Shown here: one piece after another, positions 11,785 to 24,802 of the stretch | How the letters are laid out: each line of letters starts with the position of its first letter | How positions within the stretch are numbered: position 1 is the stretch's first letter | Position numbers and translations under genes: made by a program | The notes under the pieces: model-generated | Seen by the model: only the letters and a program-made list of their open reading frames with translations | What the model was told of the DNA's origin: nothing | Database searches by the model: none | Assembly (NCBI GenBank): GCA_949357655.1 | Contig: CASHTG010000006.1 | Coordinates: 372,001-436,000, forward strand | Reading direction: 5' to 3' | DNA length: 64,000 nucleotides | Origin: Parascedosporium putredinis | Lineage: Eukaryota > Ascomycota > Sordariomycetes > Microascales > Microascaceae

Positions 11785-12566
11785 GCACCTTTCGCACACA
11801 ATACTTGGCCGTTTTACATGGGACCAGTGTTTGGGTTTTGATGTTTTTAAGGCTGTGTTCTCTTTTCTTTTCTTTTTCTTTTTTCTTCTTCCCCTTTAAC
11901 TTGTGCCGTCTTTCATCGAACTGCCTCCTCCCTTCTCCTTCTCTTGACCTTTCCAGGCCCTCTGTTTGTTGTCTTATGAGGGAGATATCCTTATTCTCTT
12001 CAGCGATGCCCCTCATACTTTTCATGGCGGGGTAATTGCCTGTCGCTCATCTGCGGTACTCACAGAACGCTGTTGGACACATAGCTAGCACGGTCTGGGG
12101 AGATGAATTCAGCTCAAGCTGCCATGGTGGAGCTCTGAGGTGTTCTGCATCTGCAAAAGACAACAGGCAAAGACAAGCCAGCCGTAGTTACGTACGCAAG
12201 AAGAACGTCGAGGAAAAGAAGCTAGGGAAGCATACTGCAGCCACCAAGTAGTCGCGTCGAGCTCGAGTCAATCAGGAAGCAACATCACCCACCTAAGAGA
12301 TTCTTCATCCAGCGAGCCAGGCGTAGGGGGAGCTTAGTGGGGCTAGGAAAACAAAAGAAAATAAGACACAAGCTACTCGTTTGGCGTGCAGGGAATGTCT
12401 CTGCCAACCCCCAGCCATCGGGGACGAAGGAAGCTCATGACCCTTTGGGGTCGAGTGAGGAGGGGAGAGAAGGGGGGAACAAGTGAACGGCGCCCTATGG
12501 TTACTGCCTGCATCGGAAAGCGGGTTTCTGCTGCAGCATCAAGTAACATAGTGTGCGGCAAGAAAC

Positions 12567-12584
12567 AAAAAAAAAAAAAAAAAA
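12567..12584 (+). repeat. A18 homopolymer
   Basis: Eighteen consecutive adenines in gene-free DNA; a likely place for assembly length error. Confidence 0.9.
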
Positions 12585-14278
12585 GGGCAGAAGCGGCACA
12601 CCATCCACATCCCTGGACGCTAATCCTCTCACCGCCAATCTTGGCATCTCTTGTAAATGAAGGCTGGCGGCGGATAGGCTGCCAGTCAACTCGGCGGCTC
12701 GTGGGTGGTTAACTGCATCTGCCAGCTCATCAAGACGTAGACGCGAGGAGAGGGAGAGACATGGCGAGGGGCTGCAAGAAGAAGAAAAAGAAAAAAAAAA
12801 ACCAAGGAAAGACGAGGAGGAGAAGGCCGCCGGCGGATATCGCTTGGAAGCGGGGTGGGAAAAGAACAGAGAAAGAAAAAGAAAAAAAGAAAGAAACCCA
12901 GTAAAACCCCTCTTCCACTGAAATTGGGGAAGCCCCTCATCCCCCACCAATATTGAGCGGCCGATATATCTCGCAAAAGGATGCAATCATCCTGCAAAAC
13001 GTCCAAAGGGAAAAGGACTGGAGTGAGCCGGCAGTCGTGCACAAGAGCCGGAGATGAAGATGATCGACGATGACGGAGAGGCGCGATTGGAGGGCTAAGG
13101 AAACCAGCATCCCTTGGGTTCTCTGCGCACGCGCGGGGTTGGCGACGAAGAGCTTTTGGGTCGTTTGTCATTTTGAGGTCTCGTGAGCTTGTGCTGCAAT
13201 GAGGTGATTCCGGTTTCCAGCACTGTTCCGATTGTGCTTCCTCTTTTGATTCCTTTGTTTGCTTTGTTTTCAAGATGAAAAATAGAAACCCCCTTTGTAT
13301 TTCCTTATTATAATAATAGTCCTCCAGGGCTCCTTCTTTATGCGGACCGTGATAATGCGCAGGACTCGAGCATAGTAATAATAATATGCCAACGTGCTAC
13401 ACTTCGAGGTCAAGTGCAGCTGATCTTCAATTCCTTTCACGTGCACGCCGGCTATGTTCGCACCTTCCTGAAAATTGAAATCCTTTCTAGGCTAGAAAAT
13501 CCTGCTTGCGCTAGGGCGAGTGTGAAACCGATGTGGCGATAATAATAGTTTTCCTTTGGAGTCTGTCTGTTGCCGTTCCGTGCGGGTACTGTTCGCCTCT
13601 CGCACTAGCCAAGACTGGTTCTTCATGACGCTGCGACACCAGCACAGCGCAAACCACCCACACTGATGATGTCGACGGGTCAGCTTAGCAAAGACTGAAG
13701 TACATAGGCGAAGAGAGCCTAGAAGCCGTCCAACCACTGACTTGGCGTCCTTTTTTTTTTTTTTTCTTTCTCTCTCTCTTCCATTTTTCTTCATCCTCTT
13801 CTGCCCAAGCAACTCCATCAACGACGGCTGGTGCTGGAGGCTCAACCACGCGGAGGGTAGTATCAACCGTAATTAAAAACCTGATCATATTGATTGATCT
13901 CGGTTTGTGCCAGCGCGACGCTGTAACGTAACTGAAGCCAATGAACAAGGCCCAAGGCCGCTTTCCCACGCTGCATCCATCCAGTGAAAGAGAGCACGGG
14001 TTGGTGTGAACCTACTTAAGCTCCTACAAGTAACTTTGCGTTTTCCCTCAACCCTCTGCTTGGGGGCCTCTCAAGCTTTGGCTCCTTTGTTCCTGGCCCG
14101 CCTCGTTGCTGCACACCATGCCCCCACACGCAATATCGGCATCAAGTCACAAGGCCTTTGCACAGTACCCGAAAATAGGGCCAGGCGGGAGGGGTAAGAA
14201 TGTAACTCGCGAGGGCAGTGGTACTTTGTGCCTCGAACGCTGGGTGGGTTTTTTCCCTTCTTTTTTGGGCTTCCTGTG

Positions 14279-14309
14279 GGTGTGCGTGTGTGTGCGTGTG
14301 TGTGTGTGG
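14279..14309 (+). repeat. GT-rich microsatellite
   Basis: Alternating TG with interspersed CG dinucleotides; potential Z-DNA-forming, no gene context. Confidence 0.8.
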
Positions 14310-17300
14310 TAATAGCACCCGACTGAGTTTTACGCTCAGAACATCATGAAGAGAGGAGGGGGAGGGAAGGGTACCTTGGCTTCAAGGCCAGCCACGCACG
14401 GAATCCGCGGAGGCGAGTGGGAGCGTGCAATCAATGATACTTTGCTACGGCGTCCAAGTGCCGACAGACTCCAAGCTCAATTCGTCTTGGAGTCGCCAAG
14501 CGGCCCCTGGCATTCGCTTGTCCACGCCCGTCGAAGCCAACCAATTCCCGTGGTTAGGTCCTCAGACTAGTCCTGACTTTGTCAGATGCGAGCAGGGGTT
14601 CTCGTGGGCAACTTCCAAGGAAGTACCAAAGAAGCGATCGATGTCTTGGCCTGATCGATGGGGAGTCAAGAGTCTACTATAGAACTATATGCTCTGGGGA
14701 CGAGGGATGAAATAGAAAGGGAATTATTGAGGGGGCAAAAAGGATCCAAGGGAGCATGGGGGAAAGGGGTATGAGTAAAGCGAGGGAGAGAGCATTGAGC
14801 TTAAGAATAGCTGCGATACGATGAAGCCACATGCGTGTGAACCCATCCAGATCATCAGGTCTGATGGCCGTGGGGCAACATCTTGAGAGGGCCCGCTGGC
14901 GCTGGGGTTAGTCCCTGCACCCACGGGTATTCTTGCACTTGGCTTTGACGGAGAATCCGCGGAAATGACCCCAAAAGCAGCTAGAGGCGTTTTCTTCGGC
15001 AGGGGACGGAGTCGATACAACCCAAGAAGGGGGCTGCTGCGATTAGTGACCGCATTTTATTCTGACTTCCTCCCCAAACGTGGTGGTGAGTGGTGGACGA
15101 GCCTTATCCAGCGTTCTGCTCAGAAATACAAAGAAAAGGGAACTGGAATGGCTCTACGAACAAAAAGAAAATCGATTGTCTCCGGATCCGCGGAGAATCG
15201 AACTTTTGTTTCCCCGATATGTCCAATGAAGATCAGAGATACCCTCCATGCTAGAAGCCCCCCTCTCGTCCAGCGGGGGTGGAAGTGATGTGCCAGGTAG
15301 CGCACGAGGCACATCATTTGATATTGAACATGCGGTGGTCGCTAATCAGATCGACATGGAATTTCGACTTTCAATGCAACCGGCGGGAAAACCGTCGCAT
15401 TGGTGGGTGATGGCTGGGCTAGCCAAACAAGTGATCGACGATGCTTTGCCCCGAGGTAGGTTCGGGTAGGTTCCGGAACTACTCTCGTGTCGTGGGAAAC
15501 GAAGCAAAACTTGAAGGGAAAGTACGATAACGACGGAGCCTCAGCTACATGTGGTTTACCCATTCCCTTTTGGGAAGTACGAAAGTGCAAAAGGGATGAC
15601 AGGAGGAAAAGGGCACAAACCTGTCTCATAGTCCATCTTCCGCAACGTGGGGAGTGCTGTTTTCTTGAATGCCTTGCAAGGTAGCCTCGAGAACGATTTT
15701 TGGGTTCGACAAACGATACGATAGAACAATAGACCCATAGTGCGGTGCGCCATGCTCGACTTGAGGACTCTACTCTGTCCGGTGGGGCCGGGAAAAGGGT
15801 TCAATGTTGCTTTGATGTGTGAGAGAAATGGGGGCGCGTCCTTTCTTGCTCTCAAAATGGCCAATTCAGGCCATGGGTGGGATTTACGATGTATCCGAGA
15901 CTCCGCTAGAGTAGCTCCACGGGCCCGTAATTCCAGCTTTTTCGGATTTTATTTCGGGTACCGGTACTTGAACATTTCAATCTCTCTCTCTCCCTCTCGC
16001 TCTCTTGCACAGGCTCGAATCAGGACGACTGCCCCCAGTCCACTGCGCTGAGGCTCGCTGATCAATACCCGTGAGCAGTCGCACTAGTTTCTGCAGAGTG
16101 GGGAATTGGGGAGTCAGCTGCAGGGCCATTATCGCGGTACTGTGTGCGCTGGCCTGTCGAGCTGGGGGGACTGCTTTGACGAGTCCTACGCCGTACAGTG
16201 TTCAAGCCTACATGGAGCGCAGGATTAGGCGCCAAAGCGAGCATCGCTGCTTCTGTGATCCATCGAGCCTCCACTTTTGCCCTTGTCAATCGAACCAGCC
16301 GGACAGATCCTGGAGCCAGCCCCTCCTCCTCCCCCAAATCCTTCCACCCAAGGTGCTGTTACTTCCCGCATCAATGAGAGCCCAGGCGCTGGGGTTAGGA
16401 GGCTGGGCCTGGCCGGCCGTTTGATCAAAGCAAAGGCGCTGGCAAAGAAAAAAAAAGAAAAAAAAAAAGAAGACAAGGAGGATCGGGGCACAGTGTCCGA
16501 ATGCCCTTCCCCACCCTCGCAACGTAAACCAAACCACTTGATCCATCCGCAGCAGAGTGAGCAGGGGACAGAGCCAGAAAACAAAGGGAAAGAAAGACAA
16601 AAGGTACCACGCGGCTTCTCGGAGATTTGAACAATGCTCTGATTGTATTATAGTACCTTGCAGGTCTGATGATGCACGTTGATACGACCTAGCACCAATG
16701 AGTTCTAATTCCCTTTGCGCCCTCCACAAGGCAAAACCTCTGAACAATTCCTTTTTTGTGATGCGATATACCGAGCCCTGACGACCGAGGTGAGAGACGG
16801 TGCCGGTGGGCCAGAGTTAATTGAATGCTATTTTTCCTGGCGGCGTCGTATTGCAGTATCGCATGTGAAGTGTGAAGCGAGAAGAAGATTCGGCTCCGGC
16901 CCCGTCTAGGCCCGACAAGACTGATGACACAAGAGGTTGACGCCAGCAAAGAAAAAAAAAAAAGAAAGAAAAAGTCCCCTGCCATCAGCCCATCCCATCA
17001 GCTCAACGCCGGCCGAGAAGCCACGCTTAACGGACTCTGCTCTATTTGTTGTTTGGGCGATATCTAGTTGCCACTAGAAACATGGAGAATGGAGTCCCCG
17101 TCAACTAATGTTTTACATGTATGAACTCTCAAAGCGAAAAAGAAAAAAAGAAGGACAAAACTGTAAGACGGCCGAAGAAGGAAATCTTCAATGGAGAGAC
17201 GGCCAACAGTCTAGGAGAGACACTTGTGTTTTGAATCAAGAGTCCCTTTCTTGATGATTATATCCTTGCTGCCTTGGTCTTCTCCCCGGGCTTGTCAGCG

Positions 17301-18337
17301 GGACGAACGTGAGCCTCTTTCATTGTCAGCTTGGGGCTTGCTCCATCCCTTGGATTACACAGAGAGCCCTGAGCATTCCTCCGGAGAATTCGGAGTCGGT
17401 ACCCCGACAAGCTAGAGAGGCGTCTCCAAATGGTGAGGTCACCAGAAACAGGCATCAATTTCAGAACGCATCGCTTTCCCCACTGGCGTGTACAAGTAGT
17501 ACTTGCTAGTTTGTATCGAAACATTGGATGACATGCAAAGAAAAAGTGACCTAGGACACAGTGTGACTTGCCCATGCCCGTGCCAGGTCCTTCCCGTCCC
17601 ACCCGACCGCTTGCTAGTTTCCTACCGGGGTGCTTCCTGCCATGGTGAATTTTTCCCCTTGCCACTGGTTCCCTGCGGGTTTCGTCGCTTCACTCTCCTG
17701 GCTGCGGGACTGTGCTCCTCTATTCCATTACTCCATTTTACCTTGGGCCTGCAACGCAGAAAACCTTCCCCGAGAGGGTCAGAAAAGGGAAAAAAGAAAA
17801 GAAAAAAAACAACTATTTTTTTTTTTTGGGGCCAGCCTTCAGGAGATCTTCGCCACCCTGACCGCACCTTCGGAAAAACATACCCTCTCGCCGGGCTTCC
17901 GCAACGCCTTCCTTCCACCGAGGCATCCCTAGGAATTATCCTTATCGTGTCGCTTCGATTTCCCGGATTGCCAACAACCATCGCTCTTCCCCCGCCTCGC
18001 GCTCTGCATTCCATCGAGTTCTCGACATTGCGGCACAGCATTGCATCCTTTTCAATGCGTCGACAGCGACAGACAACCAACAAACCCATCGCCCGATAGC
18101 CATCGGCCTATCCACCCCCTTTTCTCCAACTCACCTCTCACCACACCAGCCATCGACCCAAGACTGACTGCATCTCGAGGACGACATCGCCGACCTCGCC
18201 CTCGCCCTTTCCCTCCTCTCTCCCTCTCCCTCTCCTCCCAGCTACCCCCACGAGGGCAGGCCCCCGAAATCAGCAGGTTCCTCTGCTCGCCCTGACCTGT
18301 GCGCCAGGTTTTTGGGGCGGCAGACCACCGGTTGCGC

Positions 18338-21300
18338 ATGCCTCGTGGGACGGCCTCGGGCAAGCGACAACAAGGCGCATCTGGCAACTCCAGCAAGAAC
18401 GACAATGGCGTCGTAGCCCCGGGAAGAAGTCATCCCGGAGCAGGAACCAGGTCAACTCTGATGGCAAGTCGAGACAAGCTAACCTCCTCAACCCGTCGGC
18501 TACCGCCTCGGCCGCCTCTAGCTCCCAGTCGTCGCTAAATCTATCCCTCAACGGCTCCGCGAATGGATCTACGACTCCTCCCGTTGCCGCCAACGGCAGG
18601 ACCAACGGCCACGCTGCGACCCCTAACGGCAACCACAACGGCTTCGCGAAGCTCGCACCCGCCGACGACATGGTCCCCGAACATCCCCGAGCCCACCAGC
18701 TCTCTCGTCGAGCGTCTCTCGGCGCCGACTCCGAGACGTCTACCTCCACGGACTCCTTCCACTCTCACCATCACGTACTAAACCACGCCAATGGCAGTAC
18801 TGCCATCGAGCCCCGTCAGATCGACGTGAATGCCTCCAAGTATGCTACCGATGTCCACAAAGACTCCGGCCCTCTCGACTTCGCTGCCACCGTCCTCATG
18901 GCACTCCCTCTTCATGACACTCTCGCCATCCTTCTCATCCTGATGCATGTCTCTCCGCTCACGCTCTCCGTCATCTACACCGTTTTCACCGTCCTCACCT
19001 TTGCCTCGCCCCTGACGGCGAGCTCCGTCGTTAACATCCACCTTGCCGAGCTTTTGGATTGGCATTCCACCATGCCCTCCCTCGTGACCGTTTTATGTGT
19101 TGACATATTGGCCCTTCTCGTGTTTCTTTTTCTCTGGCCATCTGTCCAAAACGCCATCCTCGATCTCGCCAAGCCCGTCATCGCCGCCACCCTCGGTGGT
19201 GGTTCGACGTCTAGGGGGTCAGTCACGGACGGTGTCGGCCTGCTTTGCCTTTGTGATAAGCACGCATGTCTTCAAGAACACACGCTCCCATTGGACACGC
19301 TTTCTACGACTGCTACCTCCCTCTTGGCGCTTCACCCCAGACTCCCACGACCCACTCGAGGAAGTCTCGAGATCTGCCGTCTCGGCTGCCATCCGCCATC
19401 CCGATCCCTACTTTACCCTTCTAGGAGTGCACATCCTCATGCAGGGCATCGTCCGGTACATCAGGGAGTGGTATATACGTCGCGAGAGAAGTAGCGCCGC
19501 AGCCAGCGCCGCCCCGGGTGATCCGGAAGCGGGGAAACCAGCATCTGCCGAGTCCGAAGGCGGCCATCATCACTATCATAATCACCATGCGCAGGAGACG
19601 GAACATGCACCAACATCGACGATGCCGACAACGGTGTCGGCGATATCAACTACTACAAATTCGACCAACTCATCATCTACCAAGCGAAGGCGGAAGCAGA
19701 GCGCTCAGGTCCGCCTGCAGCAGCCCCTATGGGCCGCGCTGGCGAGCACCAAGGTGGTCATGGTAAAGAGTACGAGCTCTCCCATGCCACGAGCGAATCT
19801 GCCTGCGCCGATGCTACCGACATACACAACCTAGGAAACGCCCCGTTCGACCGCGAGGCAGGCCGCATCTGGATCTCGTACGTCGGCTGCGACGAGGTCA
19901 GTTTCGACACCAGCCACTTCTCCGACGACTTCTCGGATCCTCCCGAATCCTCCTCGCCCCCTCCCTTGACCGAGTCCTCTTCGGCTGCCCTTGACCAATC
20001 GAAGCCGTTCTACGTGCGCATTAATAACGCGCATTGGCTTTCCACCCGTATTGTCCATGCTCAAGATAACAGCGCCGAGGAGACGGATGACGACGCTACC
20101 GCGGCGGGCACACGGTGGACAGGGGACATCTACGGTCTACGCCCAATGTCCAAGTATGTGTGCGAGTTTGTCGACACGCACACGGATGCCATCCTCTTCT
20201 CTACCACCGTCACGACGACTCGTGAAACCAGGATGGCGGCCGTGGTCAACGGCGCCCCTACGCCGCAGAGACGCCCGCACTCGCCTGCCACGACGCTCCG
20301 AACTTCAATTGCCGCCTCGGACGGCAAACTGGCGGGCGAGCGCAGCAGACTGAAGACGCTCCGCAAAGAGTGGAAAGCTAAGATCAACTCACTTAAGAAG
20401 GAGAACGAAATCACGGACAACTCGATCAACACGGCGGGTGGTACGGACGACCGGTTCCGGCAAAAGATTCGGCAACAGGAGACGCAGAAATCGCAGGCCG
20501 ACAACGAGACTTCGGAGCTCAGCGCGGAACTCAAGGCCTTTGACGATGCGCCTAGCGATGTCGTGTCCCGCCGTAAGCAAGTAGAAGGCTTGTGGACCGA
20601 GGAGAAGGCGGTGTACGAGGCAGCGCAAAAGGAATTCAAATCGTACTCGGCGTCGGTGAACTCGGCGGTCAAGGCCAAGGAGGGTGACCAGCAGCAGCTC
20701 CAGACGCGACGGAATAAGGTCGCCAACCGCGTCGCCAAGGTCGACAACGAGCTCGCCAACATTGCTGACGCCAATACGCGCGGTCTCAACGAGGTCGAGC
20801 GGCGCAAGGCTGAGCGGGAGACGTGGCAGAGGCAGGTGTCGGCGGCCGAGGAGAGGCTCAATAGCGACTTCAACTCGGTTCAGGTGGATAACTCGATTCT
20901 GCAAGAGGAACACGCCACCGCCATGCAGACCGCGAACAGCCTGTATGCCCAGCTCTATGCCGCCACCACGGCTCCTGCCCCGGTTCCGACGTACGATATG
21001 GCGGATCACCAGCGCCACAATCTCCCTCGCCCAACCAGTATCCGCCTTCGACCGGCGCGTGGAACCCTGCCGCAAGCCAAGCGCCCGCGGCGCCGGGTCT
21101 GAACGCGCCGTACTCGATGTGGCCGGCCAACTCCTCGGCAGACACCTCGGCTATCGCTGCCGTCTCATCGGTCCCGGGCCCCCATCGTGGGCTGGGTTCC
21201 CGGCGCCATTGGCGCGGCCGTCCCTTCGGGGGCAAGATGAGAGGCAGGTCTTCGTCCATGCTCAGCGACATATCGGGATTCACCCAACTCAGCAACGAAG

Positions 21301-21510
21301 AAGAGCCGGCTGCTTCAGCCGCGGGCCCTCGTTAGCGACGCCCTTTCGACCTGGCCTCAAGGGCTTCGTTCCCGGGGCCGGAGCCCACTTTACCCCCAGA
21401 CGAGGAAGCCGAGCGTCGGCGCCGCGTCGGGGAAGAGTAGCGTCGGAAGCGCGAGCGGGAGTGGCACGGGAAGCTGGAGTAGCGCTCGGGATCCGTCGAG
21501 TCCTTCTTGA
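18338..21510 (+). CDS. acrB: ubiquitination network signalling protein AcrB (about five frame breaks)
   Basis: The protein opens MPRGTASGKRQQGASGN, followed by a Ser/Asn-rich region. A membrane block has several hydrophobic segments (for example VLMALPLHDTLAILLILMHV and VLCVDILALLVFLFLWPSV). Further on come the motifs FAFVISTHVFKNTRSHWTRF and YYKFDQLIIYQAKAEAE, then a long coiled coil (about nt 20300-20950), and a tail with MRGRSSSMLSDISGF and Gly/Ser repeats ending DPSSPS. This order is that of Aspergillus AcrB, which acts with the CreB/CreC/CreD deubiquitination and arrestin network in carbon-source regulation and acriflavine resistance. Frame breaks lie near 18417-18423, 19239-19250, 19600-19621, 21001 and 21325. 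With one-base corrections the frame closes at 1057 aa. The gene is convergent with cel6A. Confidence 0.9.
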
Positions 21511-22630
21511 TTTGCTTTGCGCTCACATCTGCGGCGGGGATTAGGATCTTTTGCCATGTTGGTACATGGAGAGTGAAAAGTCCCGCTGCAACGAGTGGCG
21601 TATTCTTCAAAGAGGAGGAGACGAGGAAAACCTTTTGCCGGTCTTGGGCTAGATGAGGCTTTTTTGTGTAGTATGTTTTATTTTTGGACTGGTTTTTGTT
21701 CGTCTTCTTGTTATGGGACGTGAATAGAAAAATGCAACAGATTATTTTTCACCTTATCTTTTTGGTCTACAAGTGATTTTGTCCTCTTGGCCTATGTTTC
21801 TTCATGAAGGTTCTGTCCGACGCCTGGAGCTGATGTCTCGTTACAGTCGCGCTTTGGTTAAAGCCTCTCTTGCTTCGGCTACTGGGAACATGCATTATGT
21901 GTATGTGCTCCATGAAGAGTGGATGGTTATGCTGGAATTGATGCCCATGGTGCTTGACATGTGTATTGACTATTGTCGCCTCCTTCCATCCCTCTCTCAC
22001 TCTTGGCGTCAAGTGAATAGGTTTCTAGTGCACCTATAAAAGCTGAAGTACAAAGCATCGAGTTTATGCGACTCTGTAGTCATAGGGTTAGTCAAGTTGG
22101 ATATGTACTCGCGTCACCACCATCACAGGCCACGCAACACAGGATTCTATGAAGGTACGCGCCAGCAACTTGGTAGCACAAGTTATATACACGTCATCTC
22201 GATTCTTTTACAATTTTTTATTTCTGAAGAGTATTACGACATAGCAGATGGGAAGAGAGAGAACACTGAGAGAAGCAAGAGATCGAGGACGGGAAGTTTC
22301 AAGAGAATATGTACTTTGTATTTCTTTTTTTCTGATGTCGCCAGTCTCAATATTGGCAAGCCCCAGAAAAAAACGGGGAAGTAGTGGAATATATACAAGA
22401 GAATAAGGTTGGTTTTTATCTTCTACCCGCGGCGTGCCAGGCTCGGGAGAGGACAAGCGCCCAAGCGCCCTCGCCCAGCGCCACCGCTCTTCTTTCGTTG
22501 CCTTTCCTTTCACTTTTAATCTCGACCTCGTCCTCTTTCTTTCTACCGGGTACTTTTTGAGAGAGGGTAACCCAGAAGAAAGAAAAGAGTCAGGGCAAGA
22601 CCAAAAGGGAGGGGAAGAGAGGGGGCTCGC
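21511..22630. other. convergent intergenic region between acrB and cel6A
   Basis: Both neighbours end into this stretch, so it holds two 3' UTRs. T-rich DNA follows the acrB stop at 21660-21780. No gene is visible. Confidence 0.4.
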
Positions 22631-24644
22631 TTAGAAGGAGGGGCTGGCGTTCTCGATGAGAGCGACAAAGTACTCCTGGAACCAGTTGCCGGCCTCGGGG
22701 GCGGGCTTGTGGGCGGAGTCAAGACCGCAGTGGTAGTCGTAGCGGACGGCGCTGGTGTTGCTGGTGCCGTCGGACTCGCCGCCGGGCTTGACCCAGACGA
22801 AGGCGTCGACGAGGCTGGAGCCGGTGGAGGTGGTGGGGCGGATGCCGAAGCCGCTGCCCTTGACGTTGCACCAGTTACCCCACTAGAGAGAGACGAGACG
22901 GTTAGTTTATATGATAGAAGAGGGAGATGGGGGAAAAAAGAGGTTGAAACGTACCTCGGTCTGGAGGGTGGGCTGACGACCGTTGCGACCAGTGTCGACG
23001 AGCTGGAAGGACGAGTTAGCGGAATGTTCCAAGGGGCAGACTGGGGTTTGATGGTGTTTTGACTTACGAACTGGGCGGGGAAACCCTTGGCCTCGAGGAG
23101 AGGACGGAAAGCCTCGATGAAGTGCTTCTCGTCGTAGTTGGGGTTGGCTAAGAAGAGAGTCCGCGTTAGGTTTGTTTTCCTTAATGGTGGGAGGAAGCGA
23201 ACAAGATTTAGAAACAGAAACTTACGAGAGGTGTACGAAGGGGCGCTAGACAAGCTCCAGCCGTTGTAGTTGGAGACGTTGGTGACGAGACCGCGGACGG
23301 CCTTGGGGCTGCCGGCGTTCTTGAAGATCTCGGCGAAGAGGTCGGCGGAGGGGCCGATGTTGGCGGGCCAGCCCAACCAGCCGGCGTGGCCGGCATCGAG
23401 GTACATGGCGACGTTGGGACTGGGAGTTTGAGGAAACGACGTTAGCATTATTAAGACATATGTTTTTGTTGTTGGTTGGGAAACAAACTTACAGGTTGAG
23501 CTGCTTGAGGGCGTAGACGGTGAGATCCTTATAGGTGGAGGCGGCGTTGGCGCACTTGGCGACGTTCATGTTGGTGACCATGCTGGAGAGGGGTTAGTGG
23601 GATGCTCTGGTTGGGGGTGAGAGAAAACGACGGAGAGTCGTTGTTCATCTCTCTTCCTGGCTCTTTCTTCACTCGGTTTTGAGTGGAGAGAGTGGATGGC
23701 ATGAAGCAACTTACTTGGCAAGCGAATCGGGCTCTGTGAATCCAAGCACGTTAGTCTTTTGAAGCACTCAAAAGGAGCGGTAAAATACACAGGGAAGATG
23801 GATAGCACATACCGATGACGAGAATGTTGCGGATCTCAGAGTACTTGACGAGGTTGGCGCGGATGGAGTCAATGTACGCCTTGTACTTGGCAACACCACC
23901 ATCAGCGATGGCGAACTCTCCGTTGGAAGCGGCGGCGGCGCAGTCGCGATCGGGGAGATCGTAGACGACGAAGATACCGGCGTTGTTCCCGCCGGCCTGG
24001 TTGGCCTTGCGGATGTCGGCGAGGGTGGTCTCCATGAGGGGCACCTTGGACTGGGTGTCGAGCCACATGAAGGAGGGGACCTTGGCGACGGCGGAGGCCT
24101 TGGCGGCGAGGGTGCCGGTGAGGGAGGGGATGGCGAGGGTGTGGACCTCGGAGGAGTAGTAGGCGTTGGCCCACATGTTGATGCCGGTCAGGGGTTGCCG
24201 GACCAGGTGGCGGTGCCGGAGCCGACGGGCGCCTGGGTGGTGGAGGAGGCCGGAGGCGCCTGGGTGGTGCTGGTGGACGAGGTCTGCTGGGCGGCCGAGG
24301 AGCTGCGCGAGGTGGTGGAGGTGGCGGCGGCGGTGGTGGAGGTGGTGGTGGTGGTGCCGGCCGCGGCGCCGGGGAGGCACTGGCTGTACCAGTCGTTTTG
24401 CTTCTGGCATGAGTTGCCCGAGGTGCAGCAGGTGGCGCCGCTCCAGCCGATACCGCCGCACTGGCCCCTGTGTTGCGAAAGAAGCGTGTTAGTCAAAGAG
24501 AGAAAGAAGACACAAAAGACGGAAGGCAAAGGGAAAGATTTGGACGAACCAGGTGGTCTGGCAGTTCTGGCGGGCCTCGAGAGGCACGGCGAGCGCCGCG
24601 GTGCCGAGAACGGCGGCGGCGAGGAAAAGGTTCCTGGCGACCAT
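22631..24644 (-). CDS. cel6A: GH6 cellobiohydrolase II with N-terminal CBM1
   Basis: A secreted enzyme that releases cellobiose from the non-reducing ends of cellulose. Exons (transcript order): 24550..24644, 23813..24467, 23715..23733, 23493..23582, 23226..23419, 23068..23147, 22955..23002, 22631..22882; all introns are GT..AG. Signal peptide MVARNLFLAAAVLGTAALA; CBM1 at residues ~26-62 with six Cys (WGQCGGIGWSG..CC..NDWYSQCL); Ser/Thr linker to ~120; GH6 domain with YDLPDRDC (acid catalyst Asp) and EPDSLAN, then MYLDAGHAGWLGWPAN, DTGRNGRQPT and WVKPGGESDGTS. One frame break at 24191-24194 (G-run on plus) sits at the linker/catalytic junction, where SGNP should run into LTGINMWAN; adding one base closes a 477-aa protein. 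Glucose repression is expected; SYGGRG matches lie at 24769, 25112 and 25276, but such short sites are common. Confidence 0.97.
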
Positions 24645-24792
24645 GGTGACTGTCTTTTTGTCTGAAGTCGAACCGAGTGCTGACGAGAAAAAGAAGGGAA
24701 GGGGGAGGAAGAAGAGAGGAGAGATGAGTGGGAGGAGGGATGGGTGAAGGAAAGGGAGATTTTTAGAACTGGGGAAGACGGGGAATCCGATG

Positions 24793-24802
24793 CCTTTTAT
24801 CG
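24793..24802 (-). promoter_or_regulatory. TATA-like element upstream of cel6A
   Basis: The minus strand reads CGATAAAAGG about 150 bases before the cel6A ATG, a reasonable distance for a fungal TATA box with a short 5' UTR. Confidence 0.35.

Larger units (their letters stand above)
11785..18337. other. 6.5-kb stretch without a supportable gene
   Basis: I read this stretch in all frames and found no recognisable domain. It holds homopolymers (18 As at 12567-12584, 15 Ts at 13751-13765), a GT-rich microsatellite (about 14279-14309) and pyrimidine-rich DNA. The last few hundred bases (about 17.5-18.3 kb, CT-rich) probably form the promoter and 5' UTR of acrB. Non-coding transcripts cannot be excluded. 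Confidence 0.45.

Noticed and set aside
12501..13273. Overlapping minus-strand frames rich in Phe, Ser and Leu
   Set aside because: They are translations of A/G-rich simple sequence and homopolymers and do not resemble proteins.
15170..15215. Possible tRNA T-arm on the minus strand (AGTTCGATTC)
   Set aside because: The flanking bases cannot form the T stem and no acceptor or anticodon arm is present.
16610..16650. Possible tRNA T-arm on the minus strand (GTTCAAATC)
   Set aside because: Stem bases do not pair and no cloverleaf can be drawn from the surrounding sequence.
17503..18099. 198-codon open frame upstream of acrB
   Set aside because: Pro/Ser/Arg-rich reading of a CT-rich 5' leader, with an internal poly-Phe stretch from a T-run; no domain.
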